Below are positions 1 to 5,852 of a stretch of 6,166 bases of DNA, piece by piece (the first letter of the stretch is position 1; each line of letters opens with the position of its first letter). Where the stretch lies: positions 1 through 6,166 of the forward strand of contig JAITCK010000088.1 in assembly GCA_031283115.1 (NCBI GenBank), written 5' to 3'. The position numbers and the translations under genes are program-made. Under the pieces are notes generated by a model. That model saw only the letters and a program-made list of their open reading frames with translations, ran no database searches and was not told the DNA's origin. This stretch comes from Cellulomonadaceae bacterium (GTDB taxonomy: Bacteria > Actinomycetota > Actinomycetes > Actinomycetales > Cellulomonadaceae).

Positions 1-330
1 AATCTCGCGCACCTGGTCGGCGGTGAGGTTGGCTACCTTGACGGTGTGGGGGGTGGCGGAACCTTTAGCGACGCCGGCAGCCTTTTTGATGAGTTCGGCT
101 GCGGGGGGCGTCTTGGTGATGAAGGTGAAGGACCGGTCTTCGTAGACGGTGATTTCTACGGGGATGACGTTGCCGCGCTGGGATTCAGTGGCCGCGTTGT
201 AGGCCTTGCAGAACTCCATGATGTTGACGCCGTGCTGACCGAGCGCGGGGCCGATGGGGGGTGCCGGGTTGGCGGCGCCTGCCTGGATCTGGAGTTTGAT
301 AAGGCCAGCGACCTTCTTCTTGGGAGGCAT
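1..330 (-). CDS. rplK: 50S ribosomal protein L11 (N-terminal 110 residues, partial)
   Basis: Ribosomal protein L11 binds the GTPase-associated region of 23S rRNA and helps elongation and release factors work on the large subunit. The visible part starts [18 protein letters not shown] and carries the family's most conserved blocks: the proline-rich [21 protein letters not shown] stretch (about residues 23-43) of the N-terminal domain, then [13 protein letters not shown] (about 75-87) leading into the RNA-binding C-terminal domain. About 110 of the usual 140-145 residues are present; the 3' end lies beyond the left edge, where rplA (L1) usually follows. The ATG at 328-330 is preceded by a good Shine-Dalgarno, GAGGAAG (335-341). 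It lies downstream of nusG in the same direction, separated by 209 bp with its own likely promoter. Identification is essentially certain. Confidence 0.98.
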   Translation of the reverse strand, partial: MPPKKKVAGLIKLQIQAGAANPAPPIGPALGQHGVNIMEFCKAYNAATESQRGNVIPVEITVYEDRSFTFITKTPPAAELIKKAAGVAKGSATPHTVKVANLTADQVREI

Positions 331-458
331 GATGCTTCCTCTTTCTGTGGTGGTTGCTCCGACGCCAAGGGCGATTGAGCGGTTGCAGTGCGCCGCGACA
401 AGTCGTCGGGACGCGGGTTGGGCCTACTTCTGCCGAACGGCAGCAGCGAGCCACAAAC
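331..458 (-). promoter_or_regulatory. Predicted rplK 5' leader, possible L1 autoregulatory site
   Basis: If the promoter at 465-494 is used, the rplK mRNA carries a leader of roughly 128 nt, long for an actinobacterial gene. It can form local stems: CTGCC/GGCAG closing a 4-base loop (430-443), and CCGACG (404-409) pairing with CGTCGG (359-364) just before the Shine-Dalgarno. In many bacteria the L11-L1 operon is feedback-repressed by L1 binding a leader structure that mimics its 23S site. That role here is inferred from position and folding potential only; I did not identify a definite L1-binding motif. Confidence 0.35.
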
Positions 459-464
459 TATGGA

Positions 465-494
465 AGTTTAGGTGACCAGGGCAAGCGCAGTCAA
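465..494 (-). promoter_or_regulatory. Predicted sigma-70-type promoter for rplK
   Basis: On the minus strand TTGACT (489-494, five of six matches to TTGACA) is followed after 18 bases by TAAACT (465-470, fitting the TANNNT -10 common in actinobacteria). Transcription would start near 457-459, giving a long leader before rplK. It lies in the spacer after nusG and suggests that ribosomal protein expression is at least partly independent of secE-nusG. No transcript data can be seen here. Confidence 0.6.
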
Positions 495-510
495 ATCGTG
501 TTGAGGTTTC

Positions 511-526
511 GCCAGGCTTACCTGAC
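511..526 (-). terminator. Weak hairpin just after nusG
   Basis: Starting 13 bases past the nusG stop, the minus-strand transcript can form a 6-bp stem (GUCAGG with CCUGGC, one G-U pair) around a UAAG tetraloop. No U-run follows, so it is not a canonical intrinsic terminator. It could be a U-less attenuator or a 3' end stabiliser, or mean nothing. It lies upstream of the predicted rplK promoter, where a partial stop would make sense. Confidence 0.2.
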
Positions 527-539
527 AACGCAAAACTGG

Positions 540-1334
540 TCAGATTTTGGCGACTTGGTTGAAGGCCAGTTCGACGGGGGTTTCGCGGCCGAAGATGGAG
601 ACCAGCACCTGGAGTTTCTGTGTTTCGGCGTGGATTTCCGCGACGGTGGCAGGTAGGGATTCGAAGGGGCCGTCGGTGACGGTGACGGATTCGCCAACCT
701 CGAAGTCCACTTCGATGGGTGCACCGGAGGTGGCTGCCTTCTTGGCTGCAGCCTTCTTCTTTTCGGCTTCCGGCTGTTCAACGGTGGGGGCCAGCATGGA
801 GAAGACTTCGTCCAGGGACAGGGGCACCGGGTTGTGGGCGTTGCCGACAAAGCCAGTGACGCCGGGGGTGTGGCGAACAGCGCCCCACGATTCGTCGGTG
901 AGATCCATACGAACGAGCACGTAGCCGGGGATGCGGACGCGGCGTACCGTCTTTTTCTGCGCGTTTTTGATTTCGGTGACTTCTTCTTCCGGCACCTCAA
1001 TTTGGAAGATGTAGTCCTCCATGTTGAGGGTTTGGATGCGGGTCTCCAGGTTTTGCTTGACGCGCTTTTCGTAGCCTGCGTAAGAGTGGATGACGTACCA
1101 GTCGCCCATCTGGGTGCGCAGGGTGCGGCGGAGTTCTTCAGCGGGATCCAGTTCTTCACTGTCGGCGTCCGACGGCGCGGCAGTGTCGTCTTGGTCAGCG
1201 GCGGGCGCTGTCAGGTCAGCGTCGTCGGCGGGAGCGGCCTTGTCGGCTTCTTCTTCGACGGGAGCGTCAACTGTGTCGATGGCATCGTCGGTGGTGATGT
1301 CGTCGGTCACGTCGATGATCTGCTCTTCAGACAC
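540..1334 (-). CDS. nusG: Transcription termination/antitermination factor NusG
   Basis: NusG binds RNA polymerase through its NGN domain and recruits Rho or ribosomal protein S10 through its KOW domain, affecting elongation, pausing and termination. The 264-residue product has three parts: an acidic N-terminal extension rich in Asp, Glu and Ala (about 1-66); the NGN domain starting at [20 protein letters not shown] (77-96) and including [12 protein letters not shown] (134-145) and [10 protein letters not shown] (155-164); and the C-terminal KOW domain (about 211-264) with [12 protein letters not shown] and [15 protein letters not shown] Lys/Ala-rich linker (about 185-205, with KKKAAAKK) joins the two folded domains. 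The extension makes it longer than E. coli NusG (181 residues), which is typical of actinobacteria. The start is GTG (1332-1334) with a GCAGG-type Shine-Dalgarno 8 bases upstream. It lies 64 bp after secE, so the two are almost certainly co-transcribed. Confidence 0.98.
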   Translation of the reverse strand: MSEEQIIDVTDDITTDDAIDTVDAPVEEEADKAAPADDADLTAPAADQDDTAAPSDADSEELDPAEELRRTLRTQMGDWYVIHSYAGYEKRVKQNLETRIQTLNMEDYIFQIEVPEEEVTEIKNAQKKTVRRVRIPGYVLVRMDLTDESWGAVRHTPGVTGFVGNAHNPVPLSLDEVFSMLAPTVEQPEAEKKKAAAKKAATSGAPIEVDFEVGESVTVTDGPFESLPATVAEIHAETQKLQVLVSIFGRETPVELAFNQVAKI

Positions 1335-1398
1335 TGAGGGAACCTGCTTTCAGCAATAAATGTGGGTGTGGCAAAGCGGAGGACGGTAGGCCGGGAGT

Positions 1399-1668
1399 TT
1401 AGCCGCCGAACAGGGCGAAGGCGCCCATACCGACTAGGTAGTCGACCAGTCCGACGAAGGCCATGATGATGACGACGAACACCAGCACAACGCCGGTCAT
1501 CTTGAGCAGTTCGGACCGGGTGGGCGAGACGACTTTTTTGAGTTCGGAGATCACTTGACGCCAGAACAGCGCGATTCGCGCGAAGAGGCCTTTGCGTTGC
1601 GGGTCGTTCTTGGCCTTTTTACTGGCGCTGTTGCTCGAACCTGCGTCAAAGGCTGCTGCGTCGCTCAC
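1399..1668 (-). CDS. secE: Preprotein translocase subunit SecE
   Basis: SecE is the small essential membrane subunit that clamps SecY in the SecYEG protein-export channel. The 89-residue protein has a hydrophilic N-terminus (1-30), the conserved amphipathic cytoplasmic helix with FWRQVISELKKVVSPTRSEL (35-54), and one transmembrane segment (about 57-79, TGVVLVFVVIIMAFVGLVDYL). This single-TM form is usual outside enterobacteria. The start is GTG (1666-1668), supported by TCAGGAG (1674-1680) five bases upstream. Residue 48 is Ser where most bacterial SecE proteins have Trp in KVxWPT; from memory, Thr occurs there in some Micrococcales, so it is probably a lineage trait. It lies between tRNA-Trp and nusG in the standard actinobacterial order and is probably read from the promoter upstream of the tRNA. 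Confidence 0.97.
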   Translation of the reverse strand: MSDAAAFDAGSSNSASKKAKNDPQRKGLFARIALFWRQVISELKKVVSPTRSELLKMTGVVLVFVVIIMAFVGLVDYLVGMGAFALFGG

Positions 1669-1692
1669 TAGAACTCCTGAATGTCAATACGT

Positions 1693-1706
1693 GAATCTGG
1701 CGATTC
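1693..1706 (-). other. Small perfect hairpin between tRNA-Trp and secE
   Basis: GAATC and GATTC form a perfect 5-bp stem around a 4-base loop, starting 8 bases beyond the tRNA 3' end. With no U-run it is not a canonical terminator. It could mark a processing point that separates the tRNA from the secE-nusG mRNA, or be chance. Low confidence. Confidence 0.2.
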
Positions 1707-1714
1707 GGATGTTG

Positions 1715-1787
1715 CAGGGCAGACAGGGCTCGAACCTGCAACCTGCGGTTTTGGAGACCGCTGCGCTACCAATTGCGCCACTGCCCT
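1715..1787 (-). tRNA. trpT: tRNA-Trp (anticodon CCA)
   Basis: The minus strand folds into a complete 73-base cloverleaf: acceptor AGGGCAG paired with CTGCCCT, D stem GCGC/GCGC around AATTGGTA, anticodon stem GCGGT/ACCGC around the loop CTCCAAA, a 5-base variable loop AGGTT, and T stem GCAGG/CCTGT (one G-U pair) around TTCGAGC. The anticodon CCA (1752-1754 on the plus strand as TGG) reads the Trp codon UGG. The discriminator base is G, as expected for bacterial tRNA-Trp. The 3' CCA is not encoded (CAA follows), so it must be added after transcription. Its place directly before secE-nusG matches other actinobacteria. Confidence 0.97.
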
Positions 1788-1837
1788 ACGATGTTTGACG
1801 TTCCTTCGATGGCTGCCTCAAGGCGCGAACCATCTTC

Positions 1838-1854
1838 CGGTGCGTCAATCACCG
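1838..1854 (-). other. Hairpin at the start of the tRNA-Trp/secE transcript
   Basis: CGGTG and CACCG form a perfect 5-bp stem around a 7-base loop, right after the transcription start predicted from the promoter at 1862-1890. A stem at the very 5' end of a tRNA precursor could affect stability or processing. This is seen as sequence symmetry only; its function is inferred. Confidence 0.2.
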
Positions 1855-1861
1855 AGGGGTT

Positions 1862-1890
1862 ACTGTACGCGACAAGTGCGCAGGCGCCAA
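1862..1890 (-). promoter_or_regulatory. Predicted promoter for tRNA-Trp-secE-nusG
   Basis: On the minus strand TTGGCG (1885-1890) and TACAGT (1862-1867) are separated by 17 bases. Each matches four of six sigma-70 consensus positions, and the -10 fits TANNNT. The start would fall near 1855, about 67 bases before the tRNA. It lies in the 188-bp spacer after murB, so the housekeeping unit need not depend on transcription from murB. Confidence 0.6.
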
Positions 1891-1939
1891 ACCAGCCGGG
1901 TGCGTTTGTCTGCTTGCGCACTGTATCTCACCCCTTTTG

Positions 1940-1964
1940 CGGCGTTGTGGTGCGGTGGGCGCCG
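1940..1964 (-). terminator. Weak inverted repeat after murB
   Basis: Twelve bases past the murB stop, CGGCG and CGCCG can pair around a 15-base loop. The stem is short, the loop large and there is no U-run, so this is at best a poor terminator candidate. I see no better one in the spacer, so read-through from murB into the tRNA unit cannot be excluded. Confidence 0.15.
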
Positions 1965-1975
1965 TGTTATCGCTC

Positions 1976-3184
1976 TTACAGCGCAAGGCCTACCAGGATG
2001 GGTTCGGGTTCTAGGGTGATGCCGTAACGGTCGCGTACCCCGTCTCGCACAGTCCGGGCTAGGGCCATGATGTCGCTGGCCAACGCCCCACCCCGGTTGG
2101 TGAGCGCGAGGGTGTGTTTGCTGGAGAGACGGGCGGGGCTGTGTTCGCCGTCTACGCCGTAGCCTTTGCCGAATCCGGCGTGTTCGATGAGCCAGGCGGC
2201 CGAGGTTTTCACTAGGTTCGGGTCGATGGTTCCTAGCGAGGGGCCAGTGGAGACTTCGGGGATGGCGGTGCGTACCGGGTAGCGGGGGGCGTCGGGCGGC
2301 AGCAGGCGGTCGGCGTGGGCGGCTTCGACGATGGGGTTGGTGAAGAAGGACCCTGCCGACCAGCGGTCATGGTCGACGCTACCCAACCCGCCGCCGTCAA
2401 TCACCATGCCTTTTCCGGTGCGCAGGGCCAGTACGGCCTGACGTACGTCGGTCATGGGGGCTCTGCGTCCCACGTCGACACCGAGGTTTCGTGCGAGTTC
2501 GCCGTATCCGATGGGGGCTGACAGGCGGCCCAGCCGAGTTTGGAAGGACGCATCGAGCACGATGTAGCGGGGGCTGGGGAACCAGGGGGCGCGCGGGTCG
2601 ACTTCGCTGGGTTGGCTGTACATGGTTTGTTTGAGCAGGGAAGTGCGGTAGCCGAAGCGGAGGTTGCCGAAGGCGAACATGCGCACGCGGCCTTGCATCC
2701 GGTCCCAGGTGCGCACGGAGGCGATGGAGGTGGCGACTTCTTGCCCGTAGGCGCCGATGTTTTGCACAGGGGCTGCGCCAACGGTTCCCGGGATGCCGCT
2801 GAGAGCTTCGATGCCCACCCATTCTTCGTCGATGGCGATGGAGACGAGTTCGTCGAAGTCTTGCCCGGCCACGGCACAGAAGTTTGCGCCCCCGCAGGCG
2901 TCTTCGCTGTGGCGGCGCAGGCCGGTGCGGGCGTCGCGGACAACTATCCCGTCGAAGCCTTCGTCAGCGACCACCAGGTTTGATCCACCGCCGATGACCA
3001 GTAGGGGGGTGCCGTCGTTGTCGGCGGCGCGGACGGTGTCGATGAGTTCTTTTTCGCTGCTTGCTTCGACGTAGGTTCCGACCGGGCCTCCGACGCGCAT
3101 GGTCGTCATGTCGGCGAAGTTGGGGTTGTCGAGGGGGACGACGCGGCCGGGCCGGGCCGTACCGCAAGAGGATTCATCGGTCAT
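1976..3184 (-). CDS. murB: UDP-N-acetylmuramate dehydrogenase MurB
   Basis: MurB is the cytoplasmic FAD enzyme that reduces UDP-GlcNAc-enolpyruvate to UDP-MurNAc with NADPH, the second committed step of peptidoglycan synthesis. In the 402-residue form starting at ATG 3182-3184, the FAD-binding part includes MRVGGPVGTYVEA (29-41), the GGGSN loop (65-69) and SGIPGTVGAAPVQNIGAYG (129-147). The catalytic residues are recognisable: Arg180 in GYRTS, Ser279 in AGSFFTNP (the proton-donor Ser) and the Glu pair in LEPEP (392/394). It is longer than E. coli MurB (342), partly from extra residues around 303-325. A GTG nine bases upstream (3191-3193) is in frame, but it overlaps the Shine-Dalgarno GGAGGAG (3193-3199), which is well placed (8 bases) for the ATG. 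One base separates this ATG from the stop of the upstream permease gene. Confidence 0.97.
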   Translation of the reverse strand: MTDESSCGTARPGRVVPLDNPNFADMTTMRVGGPVGTYVEASSEKELIDTVRAADNDGTPLLVIGGGSNLVVADEGFDGIVVRDARTGLRRHSEDACGGANFCAVAGQDFDELVSIAIDEEWVGIEALSGIPGTVGAAPVQNIGAYGQEVATSIASVRTWDRMQGRVRMFAFGNLRFGYRTSLLKQTMYSQPSEVDPRAPWFPSPRYIVLDASFQTRLGRLSAPIGYGELARNLGVDVGRRAPMTDVRQAVLALRTGKGMVIDGGGLGSVDHDRWSAGSFFTNPIVEAAHADRLLPPDAPRYPVRTAIPEVSTGPSLGTIDPNLVKTSAAWLIEHAGFGKGYGVDGEHSPARLSSKHTLALTNRGGALASDIMALARTVRDGVRDRYGITLEPEPILVGLAL

Positions 3185-3185
3185 G

Positions 3186-4589
3186 TCAGGCACTCCTCCA
3201 GCCTAACCTGTTTGTGGTTCGGGCTTGCGCACTTGCGGTGGTCTTGCCTTCTTGCGGGCTGGCGGCGCGGGCCGCGAAGAGGGCGAAGACGGCGGGGATC
3301 ATGACGATGGCTAGGGCTGGCCGGTAGCCCGTCCCGTAGCCGCCCACACCGTTGAGGTGGGCGGCCAGCTGGCCGATGATGAAGGGGGCCACCAGGAAGG
3401 CGAAGTAGCCGATGGTGGAGACGACGGCTACCCGTTGCGGGGCTTTGGCCGGGTCGTCGGCTGCTGCAGACAGGGCTAGGGGGAAGCCTAGAGCGGAGGC
3501 GGCACCCCAGATGAGCGACCCGGCCAAGGCTGCGCCCAGCCAGGGGGCGAAGGCGAAGAGGGCGACGCCCACGAAGGTCAGGCCGGAGCAGATGCGTAGG
3601 GCGGTCACTCGTCCCACCCGCTCCACCAGCACTGTGCCCAGCAGACGCATGATGAAGGCCGCCATGAAGAAGACGGATACGCCCAGGGAGCCCACGAACT
3701 CGGGGGCGTCTAGGCCGTGCACCAGAGCGGTTGACGTCCAGTCGCTGGCTGACCCGTCGGCCATGGCTGCGCTGAAAATGATGACACCCAGCAGGAGGAT
3801 GCGAGGCTCCTTCCAGGCGTCGAGAATGGAGTTGCGGCGGGCAACGCTGACGGCTGACACCTGGTCGGGAATATCCATCATGTCCGCGCCGGGCAGGCCG
3901 TAGACATGGTCGGATCCTTCCCCTACCTGCAAGGGTGGGGGTTCTGCTGCGCGGCGGCCAGCCTCCGCCAAGTCGTCGGGGAAGTCGCGTGGGCCGATGA
4001 CGGGGATGAAACGGCGAGCCGCTATCACTGCCATGGCCACAAAAACTATCGAGGCGATACCGAAGTGTTGTTCTAGGGGCAGGTGGAGGCCAGCCGCGAG
4101 CGCCCCTAGGGCGGCACCGATCACTTGTCCAGCGGATTCGCCTGACCGGAAGCGGGACATGACGGCTCGTCCGAGTTTGTGTTCGACGACGGCGCCTTCG
4201 ACGGTGGCGGCCGCGTCCCAGGCGCCCGTGCCCGCGCCCGCCAGCCAGAGGCCAACAAAGGCGATGGGGGCTAGGCCTGTGCTTGATGCGAAGGCCACCG
4301 TCATGTAGCCGATGGCCACTATGGTGGCGAAGAGTCCTACCGTCCTGTCGGCGCCTAGACGGGTGGTGATCGCGCCAGATAGGGGCAGGGCGCACACTGA
4401 ACCGAGCGCCCACATGAGCAGGAAGGCGCCCAGGGCGGCGGCGGACAGGCCCAGGTCTTCACGGACGGCAGGAACTCGCCCGTAGAAGGTGCCCATGGAG
4501 ATGCCTGCGGCCAGGTAGGCGACGAACACTGCCCACCCGGCAGTGCGAACTTTCACGGTGTCAGTGCTGACAGGTCCAGCTGAAGTCAT
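3186..4589 (-). CDS. MFS permease, substrate unknown (YbjJ-like)
   Basis: This 467-residue integral membrane protein has the two-half layout of a major facilitator superfamily transporter with 12 predicted helices: roughly 18-38, 51-72, 83-102, 106-126, 153-170, 177-196, then a cytoplasmic loop (about 197-262), then 263-278, 299-320, 331-350, 352-373, 387-410 and 424-441. The segments GRVPAVREDLGLS (37-49) after helix 1 and MADGSASDWTS (276-286) in helix 7 recall the YbjJ-type group of sugar-porter-like MFS proteins, whose substrates are largely unknown; this is recognition by eye. The central loop is long, acidic and proline-containing. The start ATG (4587-4589) has only a weak, distant purine run upstream, so the true start is less certain. 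It is divergent from a LacI-type gene, which probably regulates it, and its stop nearly abuts murB. Direction and substrate cannot be read from sequence. Confidence 0.88.
   Translation of the reverse strand: MTSAGPVSTDTVKVRTAGWAVFVAYLAAGISMGTFYGRVPAVREDLGLSAAALGAFLLMWALGSVCALPLSGAITTRLGADRTVGLFATIVAIGYMTVAFASSTGLAPIAFVGLWLAGAGTGAWDAAATVEGAVVEHKLGRAVMSRFRSGESAGQVIGAALGALAAGLHLPLEQHFGIASIVFVAMAVIAARRFIPVIGPRDFPDDLAEAGRRAAEPPPLQVGEGSDHVYGLPGADMMDIPDQVSAVSVARRNSILDAWKEPRILLLGVIIFSAAMADGSASDWTSTALVHGLDAPEFVGSLGVSVFFMAAFIMRLLGTVLVERVGRVTALRICSGLTFVGVALFAFAPWLGAALAGSLIWGAASALGFPLALSAAADDPAKAPQRVAVVSTIGYFAFLVAPFIIGQLAAHLNGVGGYGTGYRPALAIVMIPAVFALFAARAASPQEGKTTASAQARTTNRLGWRSA
3193..3199 (-). promoter_or_regulatory. 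Ribosome binding site deciding the murB start
   Basis: The minus strand reads GGAGGAG inside the last codons of the permease gene. It lies 8 bases before the ATG at 3182-3184, ideal spacing, whereas the in-frame GTG at 3191-3193 shares its first base with the end of this motif and could not use it. The site therefore favours the ATG and suggests re-initiation by ribosomes finishing the permease. Confidence 0.75.
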
Positions 4590-4607
4590 AGTGGTCTGAT
4601 TCTCTCA

Positions 4608-4629
4608 CGCCGCCTTGCGGGTGGCGGCG
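4608..4629. promoter_or_regulatory. 22-bp dyad, candidate operator between permease and lacI-type gene
   Basis: CGCCGCC and GGCGGCG are perfect 7-base inverted arms around TTGCGGGT, and the centre of symmetry falls on a CpG. LacI/GalR dimers usually bind dyads with a central CG, so this is the best operator candidate in the 87-bp divergent region. It starts 19 bases upstream of the permease ATG, where a bound repressor would block its transcription. The GC-only arms, and the mismatches at the second to fourth positions on either side of the centre, are unlike typical LacI sites, so a transcript hairpin is the alternative. Confidence 0.4.
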
Positions 4630-4664
4630 GGACGCAGAAATGGAATAAGAAGACACCACCTGGG

Positions 4665-4670
4665 TAGGCT
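4665..4670 (+). promoter_or_regulatory. Candidate -10 box for a leaderless lacI-type transcript
   Basis: TAGGCT fits the actinobacterial TANNNT -10 and ends six bases before the ATG at 4677, so transcription would start on or next to the A of the start codon. Leaderless mRNAs of this layout are common in actinobacteria. No convincing Shine-Dalgarno precedes the ATG and I see no clear -35, which both fit and limit the call. Confidence 0.4.
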
Positions 4671-4676
4671 CGCGCT

Positions 4677-5852
4677 ATGGCTCCTTCTGCTTCTGCCCGT
4701 CCCACGTTGGCGCGTGTCGCTCAGCAGGCTGGAGTGTCTGTGTCGACGGCTTCACTGGCTTTCTCGGGGGCTGGGCCTATCACCCGGGAGACGCGGGATC
4801 GGGTGCTTGAGGCGGCGCGCCTGTTGGGGTATTCCGGGCCTAACCCTTTGGGGCGGCAACTGCGGTCGGGGCGGTCGGGCATTATTGGGGTGGTTATTGG
4901 CGATAGGCCCTGGCGGGCTCTCAGTGACCCGGTGTCGGTGCGGGTGCTTGATGGTCTCATTGAGGGCTTGGGTGAGCATGGTTTGGGCGTGTTGTTGGTG
5001 CCAGGTTTGACCGCTCAGTTGGGGGTGAGTGACCCGGAGACTGCCGCCAAGGTGGCCCCTGTTGACCCGCTGATCACGTCGGCTGGTATGGATGTGGCTG
5101 TGCTGGTGTGGGGGGCTAATGGGGTGGATGACCCCAACCTGGTTGCTTTGCAACGCCGTGGCGTGCGGGTGGTCATTGGTGAGGGGCCGGTTGTTGATGG
5201 GGCGCCTGTTGTTGGTGTTGATGACCGTGGTGGCGCTGCTGCTGCTGTGCAGCATCTTGTCGATTTGGGTCACCGACGTATTGCCGAGGTGGCGATGCCT
5301 TTGGGCCAGGCAGGCGGCTCTCGTATCGCAGGCGACAGTGGCAGCGACGCTTTCAGCGGTAACGGGGGCGGGCGCTTGGGCCGGGTGGAGGTGTCCGACG
5401 TGGCTCATGTGGTTCGCACGTCAACGCGGGATCGCATGGTGGGGGTGCGTGACGTGGTTGAGCCTGTGCTCACCTGGGAGACTCCGGCTTCCCTGGTGGA
5501 GCATGGCCGGGATGCCGCTCAGGCGATTTTGGGCCCTGATTCGCCGCTTGATGAGCCGCCCACAGCGATTTTCGCCCACACAGACTTGCTGGCGGCGGGT
5601 GTGGTGATTGGCGCCCGCGAGTTGGGGTTGACGGTGCCGGGTGACCTGTCGGTGGTCGGTTTTGATGGCATCGACATTCCTTGGCTGGCTCCTGACGTGC
5701 TGACCAGCGTTCATCAGCCTCTACGCGACAAGGGGGCCGCGCTGGGCCGGGCGGTGGTTGGCCTACTGGCTGGCGAGCCTCCCGCCCGCGACACCCTTCC
5801 CGTCCACTTGGTGGAGGGGACGACTACAGCCGCACTTGAGCCTGGGATTTAG
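4677..5852 (+). CDS. LacI/GalR-family transcriptional regulator
   Basis: A 391-residue DNA-binding regulator, usually a dimeric repressor released by a small sugar-like ligand. The N-terminus has the LacI helix-turn-helix (PTLARVAQQAGVSVSTASLAF, 9-29), a third helix (ITRETRDRVLEAARLLGY, 35-52) and the hinge (NPLGRQLRSGRSG, 56-68). The periplasmic-binding-protein-like core follows: IIGVVIGD (69-76), LVDLGHRRIAEV (194-205), PTAIFAHTDLLAAGV (295-309) and LSVVGFDGIDIPWL (324-337), ending with VHQPLRDKG (345-353). The region 207-250 lacks the usual R..G pattern and holds a Gly/Ser-rich run, so the ligand pocket may differ. It is longer than E. coli LacI (360). It is divergent from the MFS permease, its likely target, and may autoregulate. 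Its last 29 bp overlap the convergent hydratase gene. Ligand unknown. Confidence 0.92.
   Translation: MAPSASARPTLARVAQQAGVSVSTASLAFSGAGPITRETRDRVLEAARLLGYSGPNPLGRQLRSGRSGIIGVVIGDRPWRALSDPVSVRVLDGLIEGLGEHGLGVLLVPGLTAQLGVSDPETAAKVAPVDPLITSAGMDVAVLVWGANGVDDPNLVALQRRGVRVVIGEGPVVDGAPVVGVDDRGGAAAAVQHLVDLGHRRIAEVAMPLGQAGGSRIAGDSGSDAFSGNGGGRLGRVEVSDVAHVVRTSTRDRMVGVRDVVEPVLTWETPASLVEHGRDAAQAILGPDSPLDEPPTAIFAHTDLLAAGVVIGARELGLTVPGDLSVVGFDGIDIPWLAPDVLTSVHQPLRDKGAALGRAVVGLLAGEPPARDTLPVHLVEGTTTAALEPGI

Noticed and set aside
46..378. Plus-strand open frames opposite rplK, nusG and murB (46-378, 834-1337, 2540-2983 and others)
   Set aside because: They are antisense shadows of well-identified genes. None has a recognisable motif or start context.
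430..443. CTGCC/GGCAG palindrome as a terminator between nusG and rplK
   Set aside because: The stem is short with no U-run on either strand, and it lies downstream of the predicted rplK promoter. It is more likely part of the leader.
3181..4413. 410-residue minus-strand open frame overlapping the permease
   Set aside because: Its translation is an Arg/Pro/Gly/His-rich string without domains, the signature of an out-of-frame reading of GC-rich DNA. The overlapping permease frame has clear transmembrane helices and MFS motifs.
4590..4660. Partial inverted repeat GTGGTCT (4591-4597) with AGACACCAC (4651-4659)
   Set aside because: The arms are more than 50 bases apart and need a one- to two-base bulge, so they do not fit a LacI-type operator and could easily be chance.
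5092..5607. 171-residue plus-strand frame inside the LacI-type gene, and minus-strand frames opposite it
   Set aside because: Trp/Leu/Cys-rich or His/Arg-rich translations from frame-shifted GC-rich codons. The main frame carries continuous LacI-family motifs.
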